A DNA stretch of 64,000 nucleotides from an uncultured Lachnospiraceae bacterium (GCA_934394565.1 CAKRQV010000011.1:1-64000), one strand, 5' to 3'; counted from the first letter of the stretch, positions 17,244 through 26,306 are shown. The notes: generated by a model not told the origin, from the letters alone. Numbers and translations are program-made.

Positions 17244-18077
17244 TTACTTCCTTTCTCTGGTGATACGGTTGGCTACAGCTTTTGAACCAAAGTTCAGAAG
17301 AAGCACCAGCACCAGCAATACAACAGCTGTAGCGTATGCCTGATTTGTATACAGGCCCTCACTCGACAACAGATACATATGCACCGCCAGTGTACGGCCG
17401 GAATCCAATGGACCGGCATACTTATCTGCGATCGTACCCGCTGTATAGATCAGTGCGGCAGATTCTCCGACGATACGGCCGATGGCCAGAATGATACCGG
17501 ACAGGATACCAGGCATAGCCGATGGCAGGATAACCTTAAAAACGGTACGCAGTTTGCCTGCGCCAAGGCCAAAGCTGGCCTCTCTGTACATATCCGGGAC
17601 GGCCATCAGTGCTTCCTGCGTCGTCCTAAGGATCGTCGGCAGGATCATAATGGCAATGGTCAGCGCACCGGAAATCAGCGTTTTTCTCAGATGACAGGCT
17701 TCCACAAAAAACAGCATACCGAACAGACCGTATACGATGGAAGGAATACCAGTCAGTGTCTCACTGGTCACACCAACCAGTGCCACCAGCCTGCTGCCTC
17801 TTTTGGCATATTCATTCATAAAAACCGCAGCAAAAATACCAAGCGGTACGGCAAACAAAAGCCCCATGAGCGTAAGCTCAACTGTATGGATCAGTGCCGG
17901 AATGATCGACTGATTATCGGTTGTATAGTGCAAGGAAAACAGCCCTGGTGAGAGATTTGGAATACCTTTTACCAGAATATAGATCACAATAAACAACAGT
18001 ACAACCATTGTAAGCAATGCAGCCAGATTTACGAGGATTTTCCACACGGCTGCCTCGAGTTTTCTTGCCTTTGTCAT
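17244..18077 (-). CDS. pstA: Phosphate ABC transporter permease PstA
   Basis: 277 residues, six predicted membrane helices and the permease EAA-type loop (EALMAVPDMYREASFGLGAGK). Also carries GIPSIVYGLFG, shared with PstC and typical of the family. The start codon directly abuts the pstC stop, with the GGAGGAAAG site inside pstC, so translation is probably coupled. Forms the membrane channel with PstC. Confidence 0.95.
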   Translation of the reverse strand: MTKARKLEAAVWKILVNLAALLTMVVLLFIVIYILVKGIPNLSPGLFSLHYTTDNQSIIPALIHTVELTLMGLLFAVPLGIFAAVFMNEYAKRGSRLVALVGVTSETLTGIPSIVYGLFGMLFFVEACHLRKTLISGALTIAIMILPTILRTTQEALMAVPDMYREASFGLGAGKLRTVFKVILPSAMPGILSGIILAIGRIVGESAALIYTAGTIADKYAGPLDSGRTLAVHMYLLSSEGLYTNQAYATAVVLLVLVLLLNFGSKAVANRITRERK

Positions 18078-18926
18078 TTACGCTTTCCTCCTTTTCAGTA
18101 CAGAGAAGGACAGGTTAATGAGCAGAATAAAGACAAACAGTACCACGCCGGTAGCGATCAGTGCCTCTCTGTGCAGACCTGTCGCATAACCCATGTCGAT
18201 AACGATATTGGCGGTCAATGTACGTGCACCTTTTAATATGCCGGCCGGTAAACGCGGCTGGTTGCCACAGACCATAACAACGGCCATCGTCTCACCCATC
18301 GCTCGTCCGATGCCAAGGATAATACCGGCAAGAATACCCGATTTTGCAGCCGGAAGCATCACGCTGAAAATACTTCTCTCATGGGTAGCGCCAAGAGCCA
18401 GCGCACCTTCATAGTAACTCTCCGGTACGGCCCGGATCGCCGGTTCGATCACACCGATGATGGTCGGCAGGATCATGACGCCAAGCAGGATAGATGCTGT
18501 CAGGATACTGCTGCCGTCACCGCCAAACACCTGACGGACCATCGGAACCAGTACCTTGATACCAAAGAAACCATACACAACAGACGGAATACCTGCCAGC
18601 AGCTCCGTTGCCGGTTTCATGACTTTATATACCCTTGTATTGCAGAATTTTGCCATATAGGTTGCGGTCAGTACGCCGATCGGCACACCGATCAGTACAG
18701 CACCGCCTGTCACATAAATACTGCCAAGGATCATCGGCAGTATACCAAACTTATTATTTCCCGGCTTCCATGTGGTTCCTGTAAAGAAGGAAAGGGGACC
18801 GATTTTCGCGATCCCCGGAACTCCATTAGCAAACAGGAACACACAGATCAGAATGACTGCCAGGATCGAAACGCAGGCACACAGGGCAAATACCACCTGC
18901 ATGATGCGCTCTTTCGCCTGTTTCAT
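18078..18926 (-). CDS. pstC: Phosphate ABC transporter permease PstC
   Basis: 282 residues with six predicted membrane helices, the GIPSVVYGFFGIKVLVP signature and an EAA-type loop (AIRAVPESYYEGALALGATHERS). It lies 7 bp after pstS with GGAGGAATA before its start. Partner of PstA. No unusual features. Confidence 0.95.
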   Translation of the reverse strand: MKQAKERIMQVVFALCACVSILAVILICVFLFANGVPGIAKIGPLSFFTGTTWKPGNNKFGILPMILGSIYVTGGAVLIGVPIGVLTATYMAKFCNTRVYKVMKPATELLAGIPSVVYGFFGIKVLVPMVRQVFGGDGSSILTASILLGVMILPTIIGVIEPAIRAVPESYYEGALALGATHERSIFSVMLPAAKSGILAGIILGIGRAMGETMAVVMVCGNQPRLPAGILKGARTLTANIVIDMGYATGLHREALIATGVVLFVFILLINLSFSVLKRRKA

Positions 18927-18933
18927 CGTCTTA

Positions 18934-19938
18934 TTATTCCTCCGTGATATCGTCCCATGCGGTTACATTACCAGTGTAGATATTCATGACCTGATCTTTT
19001 GTCAGGTTGTTGATCGGATTCTCTTTGTTTACGATCACTGCGATACCGTCATTGGCGATGACTGTGTTGGTCAGACCGGCTGCCAGCTCTTCGTCTTTCA
19101 GATCACGGGATGCCATACCGATGTCACATGTACCGGCTGCGGCATCTGTCATACCTGTGGTGGAATCGCTGGTCTGGATCTCGATATCTGCATCCGGATT
19201 GACAGCTACATACGCTTCTTTTAATTTTTCCATAACCGGAGATACGGAAGAGGAACCGCCGACAACCACTTTTTCTGTTGCGCCTGTGCCTGCGTAAGCT
19301 GCTGCATTCTGATCTACAGCGATATAACCTTCATCCTCGATGATGGTCTGTCCTTCTTTGGAAAGGATGTAAGAGATAAAATCCTTTGTGGAATCGCTGA
19401 CGCTGTCCAGAGTGGCGATGTTGAACGGTCTTGCTACTGTATATGTACCGTTGGCTACATTCTCTGCGGTAGCTTCCACACCATCAACGGTTACTGCCTT
19501 TACAGTATCGTTTAAGGAACCCAGGGAAACATAACCGATTGCCTGCGGATTGCCTGCTACTGTGGAAAGCATAACCTCTGTACTGTTGGTAACACCGGCA
19601 TCTGCCGTTGTCATATCTTCTTTTTCACCGGCATCATTCTTTACTTCGATGCCCATCAGCTCGATGAAAGCGCCTCTTGTACCGGAACCATCTTCACGGG
19701 TCTGTACAGAAATTTCCCCGGTCATTGCTCCGCCTGCGCTTTCAGCGGCATCTGCAGATGTATCTGTTGTATCTGCAGTAGTATCTGCTGTTGTATCGGA
19801 TGCAGCTGTGCTTCCTTCAGTATCTGCGGAAGCTGCTGCGTTAGATGTTGCTGCACTGCTGGATGCGGAACCACATCCAACTAAAGATGTTACTGCCATT
19901 GCGGCTGCGATTGTCATTACGGCTACTTTCTTTTTCAT
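18934..19938 (-). CDS. pstS: Phosphate-binding lipoprotein PstS with permuted domain order
   Basis: 334 residues. Signal peptide with lipobox LVGC (Cys22), then a Ser/Thr/Ala/Asp spacer to about residue 70. Residues 75-210 hold what is the second half of classical PstS: ISVQTREDGSGTRGAF, NPQAIGYVSLG, LSKEGQTIIEDEGYIAV. Residues 222-330 hold the classical first half: KVVVGGSSSVSPVMEKL, DSTTGMTDAAAGTCDIGMASR, DGIAVIVN, and the chain ends at AWDDITEE. Classical proteins run the opposite way, so the mature protein is circularly permuted. The phosphate-binding residues are present in both parts. First transporter gene of the pst operon. Confidence 0.93.
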   Translation of the reverse strand: MKKKVAVMTIAAAMAVTSLVGCGSASSSAATSNAAASADTEGSTAASDTTADTTADTTDTSADAAESAGGAMTGEISVQTREDGSGTRGAFIELMGIEVKNDAGEKEDMTTADAGVTNSTEVMLSTVAGNPQAIGYVSLGSLNDTVKAVTVDGVEATAENVANGTYTVARPFNIATLDSVSDSTKDFISYILSKEGQTIIEDEGYIAVDQNAAAYAGTGATEKVVVGGSSSVSPVMEKLKEAYVAVNPDADIEIQTSDSTTGMTDAAAGTCDIGMASRDLKDEELAAGLTNTVIANDGIAVIVNKENPINNLTKDQVMNIYTGNVTAWDDITEE

Positions 19939-20006
19939 GTCTTTTTCTCCATTTCTTGTTTTGTATCTGTTTCATCTCCTGCCAGATACATTCGTCTGAT
20001 TTTGTT

Positions 20007-20093
20007 TTACCCCTTAAGTTTTCTTACTGCCCAGCCCAGGTAGCCAAGCGCAAACGCCGGGATCAGTAAGAGGTTCATTACAATGTTTGTCAT
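20007..20093 (-). CDS. 28-residue single-helix membrane peptide leading the pst operon
   Basis: An ATG at 20093 follows GGAGGACAAAGAC, one of the best ribosome sites in the window. The frame encodes 28 residues: Met-Thr-Asn, a hydrophobic stretch of about 18 (VMNLLLIPAFALGYLGWAV), then the positive tail RKLKG and TAA. It fits one membrane helix with the positive end inside. It lies 68 bp before pstS on the same strand, downstream of the Pho-box-like sequence. Possible roles are a small Pst subunit or regulator, by analogy with other short transporter-associated peptides; function not known. Confidence 0.65.
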   Translation of the reverse strand: MTNIVMNLLLIPAFALGYLGWAVRKLKG

Positions 20094-20121
20094 GTCTTTG
20101 TCCTCCTTACAGTTTGAAAGA

Positions 20122-20166
20122 ATACACAAAAAAAAGAATACCCGCTATCAACAGCACAGGTATTCT
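20122..20166 (-). terminator. Hairpin with long U tract before the pst operon
   Basis: AGAATACC (20135-20142) and GGTATTCT (20159-20166) are exact complements; on the minus strand TTTTTTTTG follows. It may terminate the exchanger transcript, or act as an attenuator in the pst leader, since it lies between the Pho-box-like repeat and the first pst gene. Confidence 0.6.
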
Positions 20167-20167
20167 C

Positions 20168-20184
20168 TGTAATTTCTTTGTAAA
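20168..20184 (-). promoter_or_regulatory. Pho-box-like direct repeat before the pst operon
   Basis: Minus strand TTTACA (20184-20179), 5 nt, ATTACA (20173-20168): hexamers at an 11-nt period as in the nptA promoter. I could not place a convincing -10, so the exact promoter is open. Confidence 0.5.
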
Positions 20185-20264
20185 GTTTTTCAGGAGCTTA
20201 TTTTACGAAGCATCTTTTTTGTTTCTTCCAGTGTCCACAACCGGTTGCTTTGTCCATTCTTCTT

Positions 20265-21209
20265 TTATCGTACACAGATATATACCATGTAGACAGCATA
20301 CATCACCAGCATGGCGATACCTTCACCTTTTACAATTTTTTCTTTAGAATGTGCAAACAGCCAGACAATAAGGCTCATCAAGATCAGAGCTATCGTATCC
20401 ATCAGGTTTTCCATAAAAAACGCTACCGGACTGATCGTGGCTGCTACTCCAAGGATCAGAAGGATGTTGAAAATGTTTGAACCAATCACGTTACCAACCG
20501 CCATATCCAGTTCATTTTTTCTGGCAGCCACGATAGATGTTACCAGCTCTGGCAGGCTCGTTCCCAGGGCAACGATCGTCAGACCGATGATCGTCTGGCT
20601 GATGCCAAAGCCCGTAGCGATCGTTGTCGCACCGCTCACGACAAAATCTCCGCCGTACTTGATAGCGATCATCCCGCCAATGATATACACAGTGCATTTC
20701 CATCCCGGCAGGATCGTATAGTCCTCTTCCTCCGTTACTTCTGTTCTTCCGGTCACTGCAAAATACACCATATATATAAGATAAGCAACAAACAGCACTA
20801 AAAGAATGATCCCGTCTGCCCTGCCCAGTTCCAGGCCAAAATACCCCAGCACAATCAACAGCGCCGCACAGAACACAGAAAACGGAAATTCTCTGCGCAT
20901 TGTCTCCTTACTGACCACCAGTGGCATAAACAGTGTACAGGCTCCACAGACCACCATCAGGTTAAAAATATTAGAACCGATCACATTTCCAATCGCCAGA
21001 CCGTTATTATGGGTCATAGCCGCTGTCACACTGACAGCACACTCCGGCAGACTCGTTCCCATAGCCACGATCGTCATACCTATAATAATAGAAGGAACCC
21101 GCAGCTTCTTTGCAACAGATGAACTGCCATCCACAAAGAAATCCGCTCCTTTTATCAGCAAGACAAAACCGATTACAAGGATCAGCACGGCATACATCAT
21201 ATCTTTCAT
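20265..21209 (-). CDS. Calcium/sodium antiporter of the CaCA family (YrbG-like)
   Basis: 314 residues, about ten membrane helices in two inverted repeats. Each repeat has the alpha motif: GMTIVAMGTSLPECAVS with GNVIGSNIFN, and GLTIVALGTSLPELVTS with GNVIGSNIFN. The acidic residues in PE(C/L) coordinate the cation. Exports Ca2+ (or another divalent ion) against Na+ or H+. The start codon overlaps the helD stop in ATGA, with AAGGAGAAAACG inside helD, so the two are cotranslated. Confidence 0.93.
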   Translation of the reverse strand: MKDMMYAVLILVIGFVLLIKGADFFVDGSSSVAKKLRVPSIIIGMTIVAMGTSLPECAVSVTAAMTHNNGLAIGNVIGSNIFNLMVVCGACTLFMPLVVSKETMRREFPFSVFCAALLIVLGYFGLELGRADGIILLVLFVAYLIYMVYFAVTGRTEVTEEEDYTILPGWKCTVYIIGGMIAIKYGGDFVVSGATTIATGFGISQTIIGLTIVALGTSLPELVTSIVAARKNELDMAVGNVIGSNIFNILLILGVAATISPVAFFMENLMDTIALILMSLIVWLFAHSKEKIVKGEGIAMLVMYAVYMVYICVR

Positions 21210-23260
21210 TCGTTTTCTCCTTTACATTCTTCACAGATGTACAGACGGTGCATCGCACGGGTTGCCATAATATAACGGGCCTGGTTCGTCAGTTCATCCG
21301 TTCTGTCTTTCGCTGTTACAGCATATACCGTCTCAAATTCCAGCCCCTTGGCCAGATAAAACGTCGTTACCGTCAGACCTGTGTGGAAATAATTACTATT
21401 TCTGTCAATATAGAATAACTGCTCTTTCGAAAGCCCTTTCTCATCAAACAGTTTTTCCAGTCGCCGGTAGGCTGCCTTTGCTTCTGCCTCTGTCAGAAAC
21501 AGCAGGGACGCTGTCTCCGTCGTATCCGCTTCTTTTGAAAAGGCATCTGCCACAAAGGACAGTGTTCCTTCCCGTGAGGAAAAATTTCTCATTTCCACTG
21601 CATCTCCATCTCTGGCAAACAGCTCGGCATCCGTCTCTCCCGTCAGAGATGCCGCATAGGCAGCGATAGGTTCTGTATTACGGTAACTCTTGTTCATCTC
21701 GATCCGACGGATATCTTTTCCAAAGATTGCCGACAGAAACTTTGTCACATCCTGGATTTTTGTGTCCATCGTCTGAGCCTTGTCACCAAGGATTGTCATC
21801 GGACAGGAAAACAGCATGCCAAGGATCTCGTACTGCAGATAACTGTAATCCTGCATCTCATCAATGACCAGATGACGGATCGATGTATCTTTCCCGCTGC
21901 CTGTCAGTAAAAGCTTCAGATACAGCATCGGATATACATCTTCATAGGACAGACACCGCTGTTCATACCGATGATGTGGCAGAGCTTTATATCCATTTGC
22001 TGCCAGAAAACGGCTGTACAGAATATAGATATCCTTTGTCTCATACATCTTATCAAAGACGATCCTCATCCGGTCATCTTCTTCCTGAGAAAGCTCTTTC
22101 CCTGTCAGTGTCTCATATTCATCCACGATATATTCCCGCACTGCGTCCATTCGTTTCAGCAGCGGAAATTCCGTGAATTTTTCGTAAAACAGTGTCTGAA
22201 TCTCCTGCACACTTTTTCCAAAGCCTTTCAGCGATACCTTGTCAAAATCCATCAGCTCGGCTTCCAGCTCCATCACATACCCATACAGGCTGTCCATAAA
22301 TTCCCGGGACTGCTTTCTCTGGTAATTCTCGTCACTGCCACCGGCCAGCAGCCGTTCCAGACGGTCATATCTGTCCTCACAGTCATTGACCGTATCGCTG
22401 AGTCTTTTGTAGGCGAATGTATCCAGACTCATCTCCCGTATCGGCTCCTCACCGAGTTCCGGCAGAACATGCGAAATATAATCTGAGAATACACTGTTTG
22501 GTGACAGGATCAGCACATTTTCTGAATGCAGATTTATTCTGTCATGATACAGAAGATAGGCAATCCTGTGCAGGGCAACTGATGTCTTACCGCTTCCGGC
22601 CACGCCCTGGATCACCAGCACACGGTCTTTTGTATTACGGATGATCTCATTCTGCTCTTTCTGGATCGTGCGGATGATATTTTTCAGTTTTGTGTCACCG
22701 CTGGCAGACAGCTCTTCACGGAGTACCTCATCGTCGATCTTGACGTCACTCTCAAAAGCATAGACCAGCTTTCCCTTGCGGATCTTGTACTGCCACTTCG
22801 AAGTGATCTCGCCACACATCTCGCCTCCCGGCGCTTCGTAGGAAGCTTCTCCGCTGTCATAATCGTAAAACAGGCTGCTCACCGGAGCACGCCAGTCATA
22901 GATCAGCGGCACACCACCTTTTTTCGGAGAAAAGCTGCCGATTCCAATATAGAATATTTCCGGTTCGTCCTCGCCCTCATAGATAAAATCCACACGGCCA
23001 AAATATGGGGAATCCATAAGCCTTTTATAACGGACATGCAGGCTGTGTTTCTCGGCATTCGCATTGACCTGGGTAAGCAGTGCCTGCTGGTTATCAAAAT
23101 TCTCATACCCATACTCGTCCATCTCCGTATAATTTTCCCAATAATACTCGTGCATGGCTTCTACTTCACGCTTGCCGGCCTCCATACTTTTTTCAAGCTC
23201 AGTCAGCCGGATCTGGATCTTTTCCAGCACATCTTCCAGAAATTTCTGATTCTCTTCCAT
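21206..23260 (-). CDS. helD: HelD-type RNA polymerase recycling ATPase (UvrD-like superfamily 1)
   Basis: 684 residues. A charged N-terminal coiled-coil arm (residues 1-60) precedes a split SF1 ATPase: Walker A QGVAGSGKTSVALHR, ILSPNSVFSDYI, Walker B-like VIDEMQDYSYLQ, LGDKAQTMD, the MNKSYRNTEPI motif, and C-terminal LAKGLEFETV and MATRAMHRLYI. These match HelD proteins, which release RNA polymerase from stalled complexes. The start at 23260 has GGAGAGAAG; an upstream in-frame Met has none. First gene of a two-gene unit with the exchanger. Confidence 0.9.
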   Translation of the reverse strand: MEENQKFLEDVLEKIQIRLTELEKSMEAGKREVEAMHEYYWENYTEMDEYGYENFDNQQALLTQVNANAEKHSLHVRYKRLMDSPYFGRVDFIYEGEDEPEIFYIGIGSFSPKKGGVPLIYDWRAPVSSLFYDYDSGEASYEAPGGEMCGEITSKWQYKIRKGKLVYAFESDVKIDDEVLREELSASGDTKLKNIIRTIQKEQNEIIRNTKDRVLVIQGVAGSGKTSVALHRIAYLLYHDRINLHSENVLILSPNSVFSDYISHVLPELGEEPIREMSLDTFAYKRLSDTVNDCEDRYDRLERLLAGGSDENYQRKQSREFMDSLYGYVMELEAELMDFDKVSLKGFGKSVQEIQTLFYEKFTEFPLLKRMDAVREYIVDEYETLTGKELSQEEDDRMRIVFDKMYETKDIYILYSRFLAANGYKALPHHRYEQRCLSYEDVYPMLYLKLLLTGSGKDTSIRHLVIDEMQDYSYLQYEILGMLFSCPMTILGDKAQTMDTKIQDVTKFLSAIFGKDIRRIEMNKSYRNTEPIAAYAASLTGETDAELFARDGDAVEMRNFSSREGTLSFVADAFSKEADTTETASLLFLTEAEAKAAYRRLEKLFDEKGLSKEQLFYIDRNSNYFHTGLTVTTFYLAKGLEFETVYAVTAKDRTDELTNQARYIMATRAMHRLYICEECKGENE

Positions 23261-23375
23261 GTCTTCTCTCCGTCTTAACATAATGGTAGTTATTATACCG
23301 TTTTTTGGTCAAAAGGTGAAGTAAAATATTACGGGAAAATAAACGAAAAAACCATGAAAATTTACGAATCTGAAA

Positions 23376-23404
23376 TTGCTTTCTTAATCCTTTTATCTTA
23401 TACT
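23376..23404 (+). promoter_or_regulatory. Promoter of the XRE-araD unit
   Basis: TTGCTT (23376-23381), 17-nt spacer, TATACT (23399-23404), about 85 nt before the regulator start. Confidence 0.6.
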
Positions 23405-23490
23405 ATAGGAGAATAACGACGCGAGGTTTTCTATCCGGGTCGGAATTACAAGTTATTATCATTTCATTATAATTTAGGGGAGAAAATAAT

Positions 23491-23820
23491 ATGGAGTCAT
23501 TCAACGAGATCGATTTGGGCAAACGTGTAAAACAGCTGCGCCTCGAGCATAATCTCACACAGGATCAGGTAGCCAAGGTCCTGCACGCAACACCCGGCTA
23601 TATCAGCAATGTAGAAAACGGACGTACAGCCATGTCCCTGCGTATGCTGATGTACTTTGCCCGCCTGACCGGCACGACACTGGATTCTCTGGTAGGCAGT
23701 ATGGACGCCTCCTATACGGCGACCGCCCTTGACAATGAGATCATGGGTCTTTTGGAACATTTTACAGATGCGGAAAAGCGCAAGCTAATCAAAACTATCC
23801 AGATGTGGAAGGAGAAATAA
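23491..23820 (+). CDS. Small XRE-family transcriptional regulator
   Basis: 109 residues. Residues 8-65 form a Cro/C1-type helix-turn-helix (LGKRVKQLRLEHNLTQDQVAKVLHATPGYISNVENG in segments). The C-terminal 40 residues are helical (DNEIMGLLEHFTDAEKRKLIKTI) and probably dimerise. A GGGGAG site precedes the start. It ends 1 bp before araD, so the pair is one operon; it may regulate itself or sugar use, but no operator is obvious. Confidence 0.85.
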   Translation: MESFNEIDLGKRVKQLRLEHNLTQDQVAKVLHATPGYISNVENGRTAMSLRMLMYFARLTGTTLDSLVGSMDASYTATALDNEIMGLLEHFTDAEKRKLIKTIQMWKEK

Positions 23821-23821
23821 A

Positions 23822-24514
23822 ATGTTAGAAGAGCTGAAAAAACAGGTATACGAAGCCAATATGGAACTTCCGAAGCGTGGTCTGATCACTTACACCTGGG
23901 GCAATGTCAGTGGCAGAGATGCAGAAAGCGGTTATTTTGTTATCAAACCAAGCGGTGTGGATTACGATAAACTGACCCCGGAAGATATGGTTGTCATGGA
24001 TTTAAACGGTAACAAAATCGAAGGCAAATACAAACCATCATCTGACACACCTACTCATATTGAGCTTTACAAAAAATACCCGGAAATGGGCGGTATCGTA
24101 CATACCCATTCTCCACAGGCCACCGCATGGGCACAGGCTGGACGCAGTATCCCGCTGTATGGTACTACCCACGCTGATTATTTCTACGGACCGATCCCGT
24201 GTGCCAGAAGCCTGACCAAAGAAGAGATTGAAGGTGCCTACGAGGCCAATACAGGCAAAGTCATCATCGAAACCTTCACCGAGGGTAAGATCAATCCAAT
24301 GTATACACCTGGTGTTCTGTGCTGCAATCATGGTGTGTTTACCTGGGGCAAGGATGCCGCGCAGGCCGTTCATAATGCCGTCGTTGTTGAGGAAGTAGCC
24401 CGCATGGCTACCCTGACAGAGATGATCAATCCGCAGGTAAAGCCTGCACCGGATACGATCCGTGACAAACATTTTTACCGTAAGCATGGTGCCAATGCCT
24501 ATTACGGACAATAG
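23822..24514 (+). CDS. araD: L-ribulose-5-phosphate 4-epimerase
   Basis: 230 residues of the class II aldolase/AraD fold. The zinc ligands are visible in GGIVHTHS and YGTTHADYF, with catalytic residues in TWGNVSGR and KPSGVDY; CNHGVFTWG supplies the third histidine. Interconverts L-ribulose-5-phosphate and D-xylulose-5-phosphate. No araA or araB lies nearby, so it may serve L-ascorbate or L-arabinose routes encoded elsewhere. The AAGGAG site lies inside the end of the XRE gene. Confidence 0.92.
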   Translation: MLEELKKQVYEANMELPKRGLITYTWGNVSGRDAESGYFVIKPSGVDYDKLTPEDMVVMDLNGNKIEGKYKPSSDTPTHIELYKKYPEMGGIVHTHSPQATAWAQAGRSIPLYGTTHADYFYGPIPCARSLTKEEIEGAYEANTGKVIIETFTEGKINPMYTPGVLCCNHGVFTWGKDAAQAVHNAVVVEEVARMATLTEMINPQVKPAPDTIRDKHFYRKHGANAYYGQ

Positions 24515-24583
24515 ATCTGCGATTGTCTGATGTACCTGCAATGAAGCAGCGCAGCTGACAAATCCTATATCGTATGTGACAAA

Positions 24584-24623
24584 AGAGTCATTGAACAAAC
24601 CGTTCAGTGACTCTTTTTTATAT
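24584..24623 (+). terminator. Terminator of the XRE-araD operon
   Basis: AGAGTCATTGAAC and GTTCAGTGACTCT pair over 13 positions (one G-U) with a 9-nt loop, followed by TTTTTT. Confidence 0.85.
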
Positions 24624-24726
24624 GTTGCCAAAAGCACACTCCTTCCAGCGAAGGAATCCTGCTTTACTTATATCTGTTTTATTGCTATGCATATATCCCA
24701 TATATCATTTTTGACAGGAGGTTACC

Positions 24727-25207
24727 ATGGATATCAACAAATATGCACTCTTTGCAGACATAGCCGAAACTCTCAATTTCACCCAGAGTGGAGAAAATAT
24801 GGGCTATACCCAGTCCGTAAACTTCTTGCCGTCCACGAAAAGCTGTCCCAGACCATTGATGCAATCAACGGCATTGAGGCTGGTCACATCACGATCGCCT
24901 GCTTTGCCAGTATTTCCAGAAACTGGCTTCCAAAAATCATCTATACTTTCCGACAGAACTATCCCGGCGTGGAAATAGAACTGATGGAAGGCGGTACAGA
25001 CGATATCGTCAGCTGGGTAGTGAAGCAGCAGGCAGATTTCGGTCTCTTAAGCCGCCGTCACGTGAAAGGTCTGGAATGGATTTCCCACTATGAAGATCCC
25101 CTGATGGCCGTCCTGCCCAAAGATTATCCATTGGAGAATGAAAGCGCTTTTGCCGTATTATACCAGAGAGCTTGGTATTGCCGCGCTGTCAGAAAAACAC
25201 TTGTTTA
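24727..25207 (+). pseudogene. Broken LysR-family regulator
   Basis: The first frame (from 24727, behind AGGAGG) encodes the start of a LysR helix-turn-helix: MDINKYALFADIAETLNFTQ then MGYTQS. The frame then changes and about 40 residues are missing, including the recognition helix. A second frame continues with a LysR effector-binding domain: KLLAVHEKLSQTIDAING, ISRNWLPKIIYTFRQNYPG, MEGGTDDIVSW, DPLMAVLPKDYP. A further deletion removes most of that domain, leaving YYTRELGIAALSEKH in a third frame. The remnant runs into the convergent NUDIX gene at 25189. Not functional. Confidence 0.85.
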
Positions 25208-25689
25208 ATACTGTCGTAATGCAGAAAAATTCCTTCATCTGCCAGAGCCCTGATCTCCTCTGCCGTAGCCAGCCGGTAGCCGTCGGTCTCTTCGGTCTGC
25301 AAATGCAGATCATCTTCGGTAAAGTCCAGTTCAAAACGGTACACATCGACAAAATAATTGTCACCCTCGCCCGGATTCTCTCTGTGGTAGGTAAACATAT
25401 AGCCGCCCTTTGCCTGGCTTACATCCAGGCCTGTCTCTTCACGTACTTCCCGGAGCACAGCATCCTCTGAATCCTCACCGGCCTGTGCGGCTCCGCCGGA
25501 GACCTCCCACCAGCCCGGTGCCCAGGCTTTTGTCATGACTCTTTTGGTAATCAGATACCGGCCATCCGGTCTCGCCACCACGCCCAGCACAGACAGATGA
25601 TACTCGCCGTCTTTTAAACACCAGTCGTTTCGCTTCATCGTGCGTCCGGTGCGCTGTTTGTTTGCATCGTAGATATCCCAGTATTCCAT
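25189..25689 (-). CDS. NUDIX hydrolase (isopentenyl-diphosphate isomerase-like subgroup)
   Basis: 166 residues. The NUDIX box runs from GGAAQAGEDSEDAVLREV into REETGLD, with all catalytic Glu residues. The start EYWDIYDANKQRTGRTMKR is shared with YfcD/IDI-like NUDIX proteins. Such enzymes hydrolyse nucleoside diphosphate derivatives; the substrate cannot be inferred. Its 3' end overlaps the LysR remnant. Monocistronic. Confidence 0.88.
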   Translation of the reverse strand: MEYWDIYDANKQRTGRTMKRNDWCLKDGEYHLSVLGVVARPDGRYLITKRVMTKAWAPGWWEVSGGAAQAGEDSEDAVLREVREETGLDVSQAKGGYMFTYHRENPGEGDNYFVDVYRFELDFTEDDLHLQTEETDGYRLATAEEIRALADEGIFLHYDSIKQVFF

Positions 25690-25796
25690 GTTGTCTTCCT
25701 CGTTTCTTCTATTATATATGCGGTCATTTCAGCCTTTCGTGTCTCTGCTTTGTCTGCATATGTTTTATACATTCCACTGTGTATTTTCCGGCAAGA

Positions 25797-26129
25797 TTAC
25801 TTTCCGATCCGCACCGTGGGATTCTTTTTCTGTATGCCCTCGATGGCCTCAGTCACATATGCTTTATAATCCGCATGCAGCTTCCAGACCTTTCCAGCCG
25901 GATCTCCCACACACAGACTGTATTCCTCATGACCGAAATCACCGCTTTCGCTGGCCTCCGTCATCAGATACACCTTTGTAATATCTGTGTATCGAATACA
26001 TTTGGTCTGGAAAAAATATCTGTGGATCAGATATGTTTCTCCCAGTGTGATTTCCCCGATCTGTATGCCTTCCCTTTTTTCCCGCCGGATCTGTTCCTTT
26101 GGCGGACATTCACCATATAAACACTTCAT
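25797..26129 (-). CDS. Hypothetical protein of 110 residues
   Basis: Soluble, no signal peptide. Residues 24-105 alternate short strands (EITLGETYLIHRYFF; IRYTDITKVYLM; YSLCVGDPAGKVWKLHA) and end in a helix, a pattern like a PH-type beta fold; that is a guess from sequence only. An AGAGAG site lies before the start. Not recognised; no functional neighbour. Confidence 0.6.
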   Translation of the reverse strand: MKCLYGECPPKEQIRREKREGIQIGEITLGETYLIHRYFFQTKCIRYTDITKVYLMTEASESGDFGHEEYSLCVGDPAGKVWKLHADYKAYVTEAIEGIQKKNPTVRIGK

Positions 26130-26306
26130 GCTTTTCTCTCTTTTTCTACATAGGTTTCCCTGTGATTATACCCGATTCTGTGCGGTTGTGCAATTTCAGG
26201 ACCTGTATTTTAACGTCTTTTTTCCGCACGGCACAGGCTTTATACTTCTTTTGTTTACGAATCTTCTGCTTTACCGTATAATACCATTACATCAGGAGGA
26301 ATTTTT

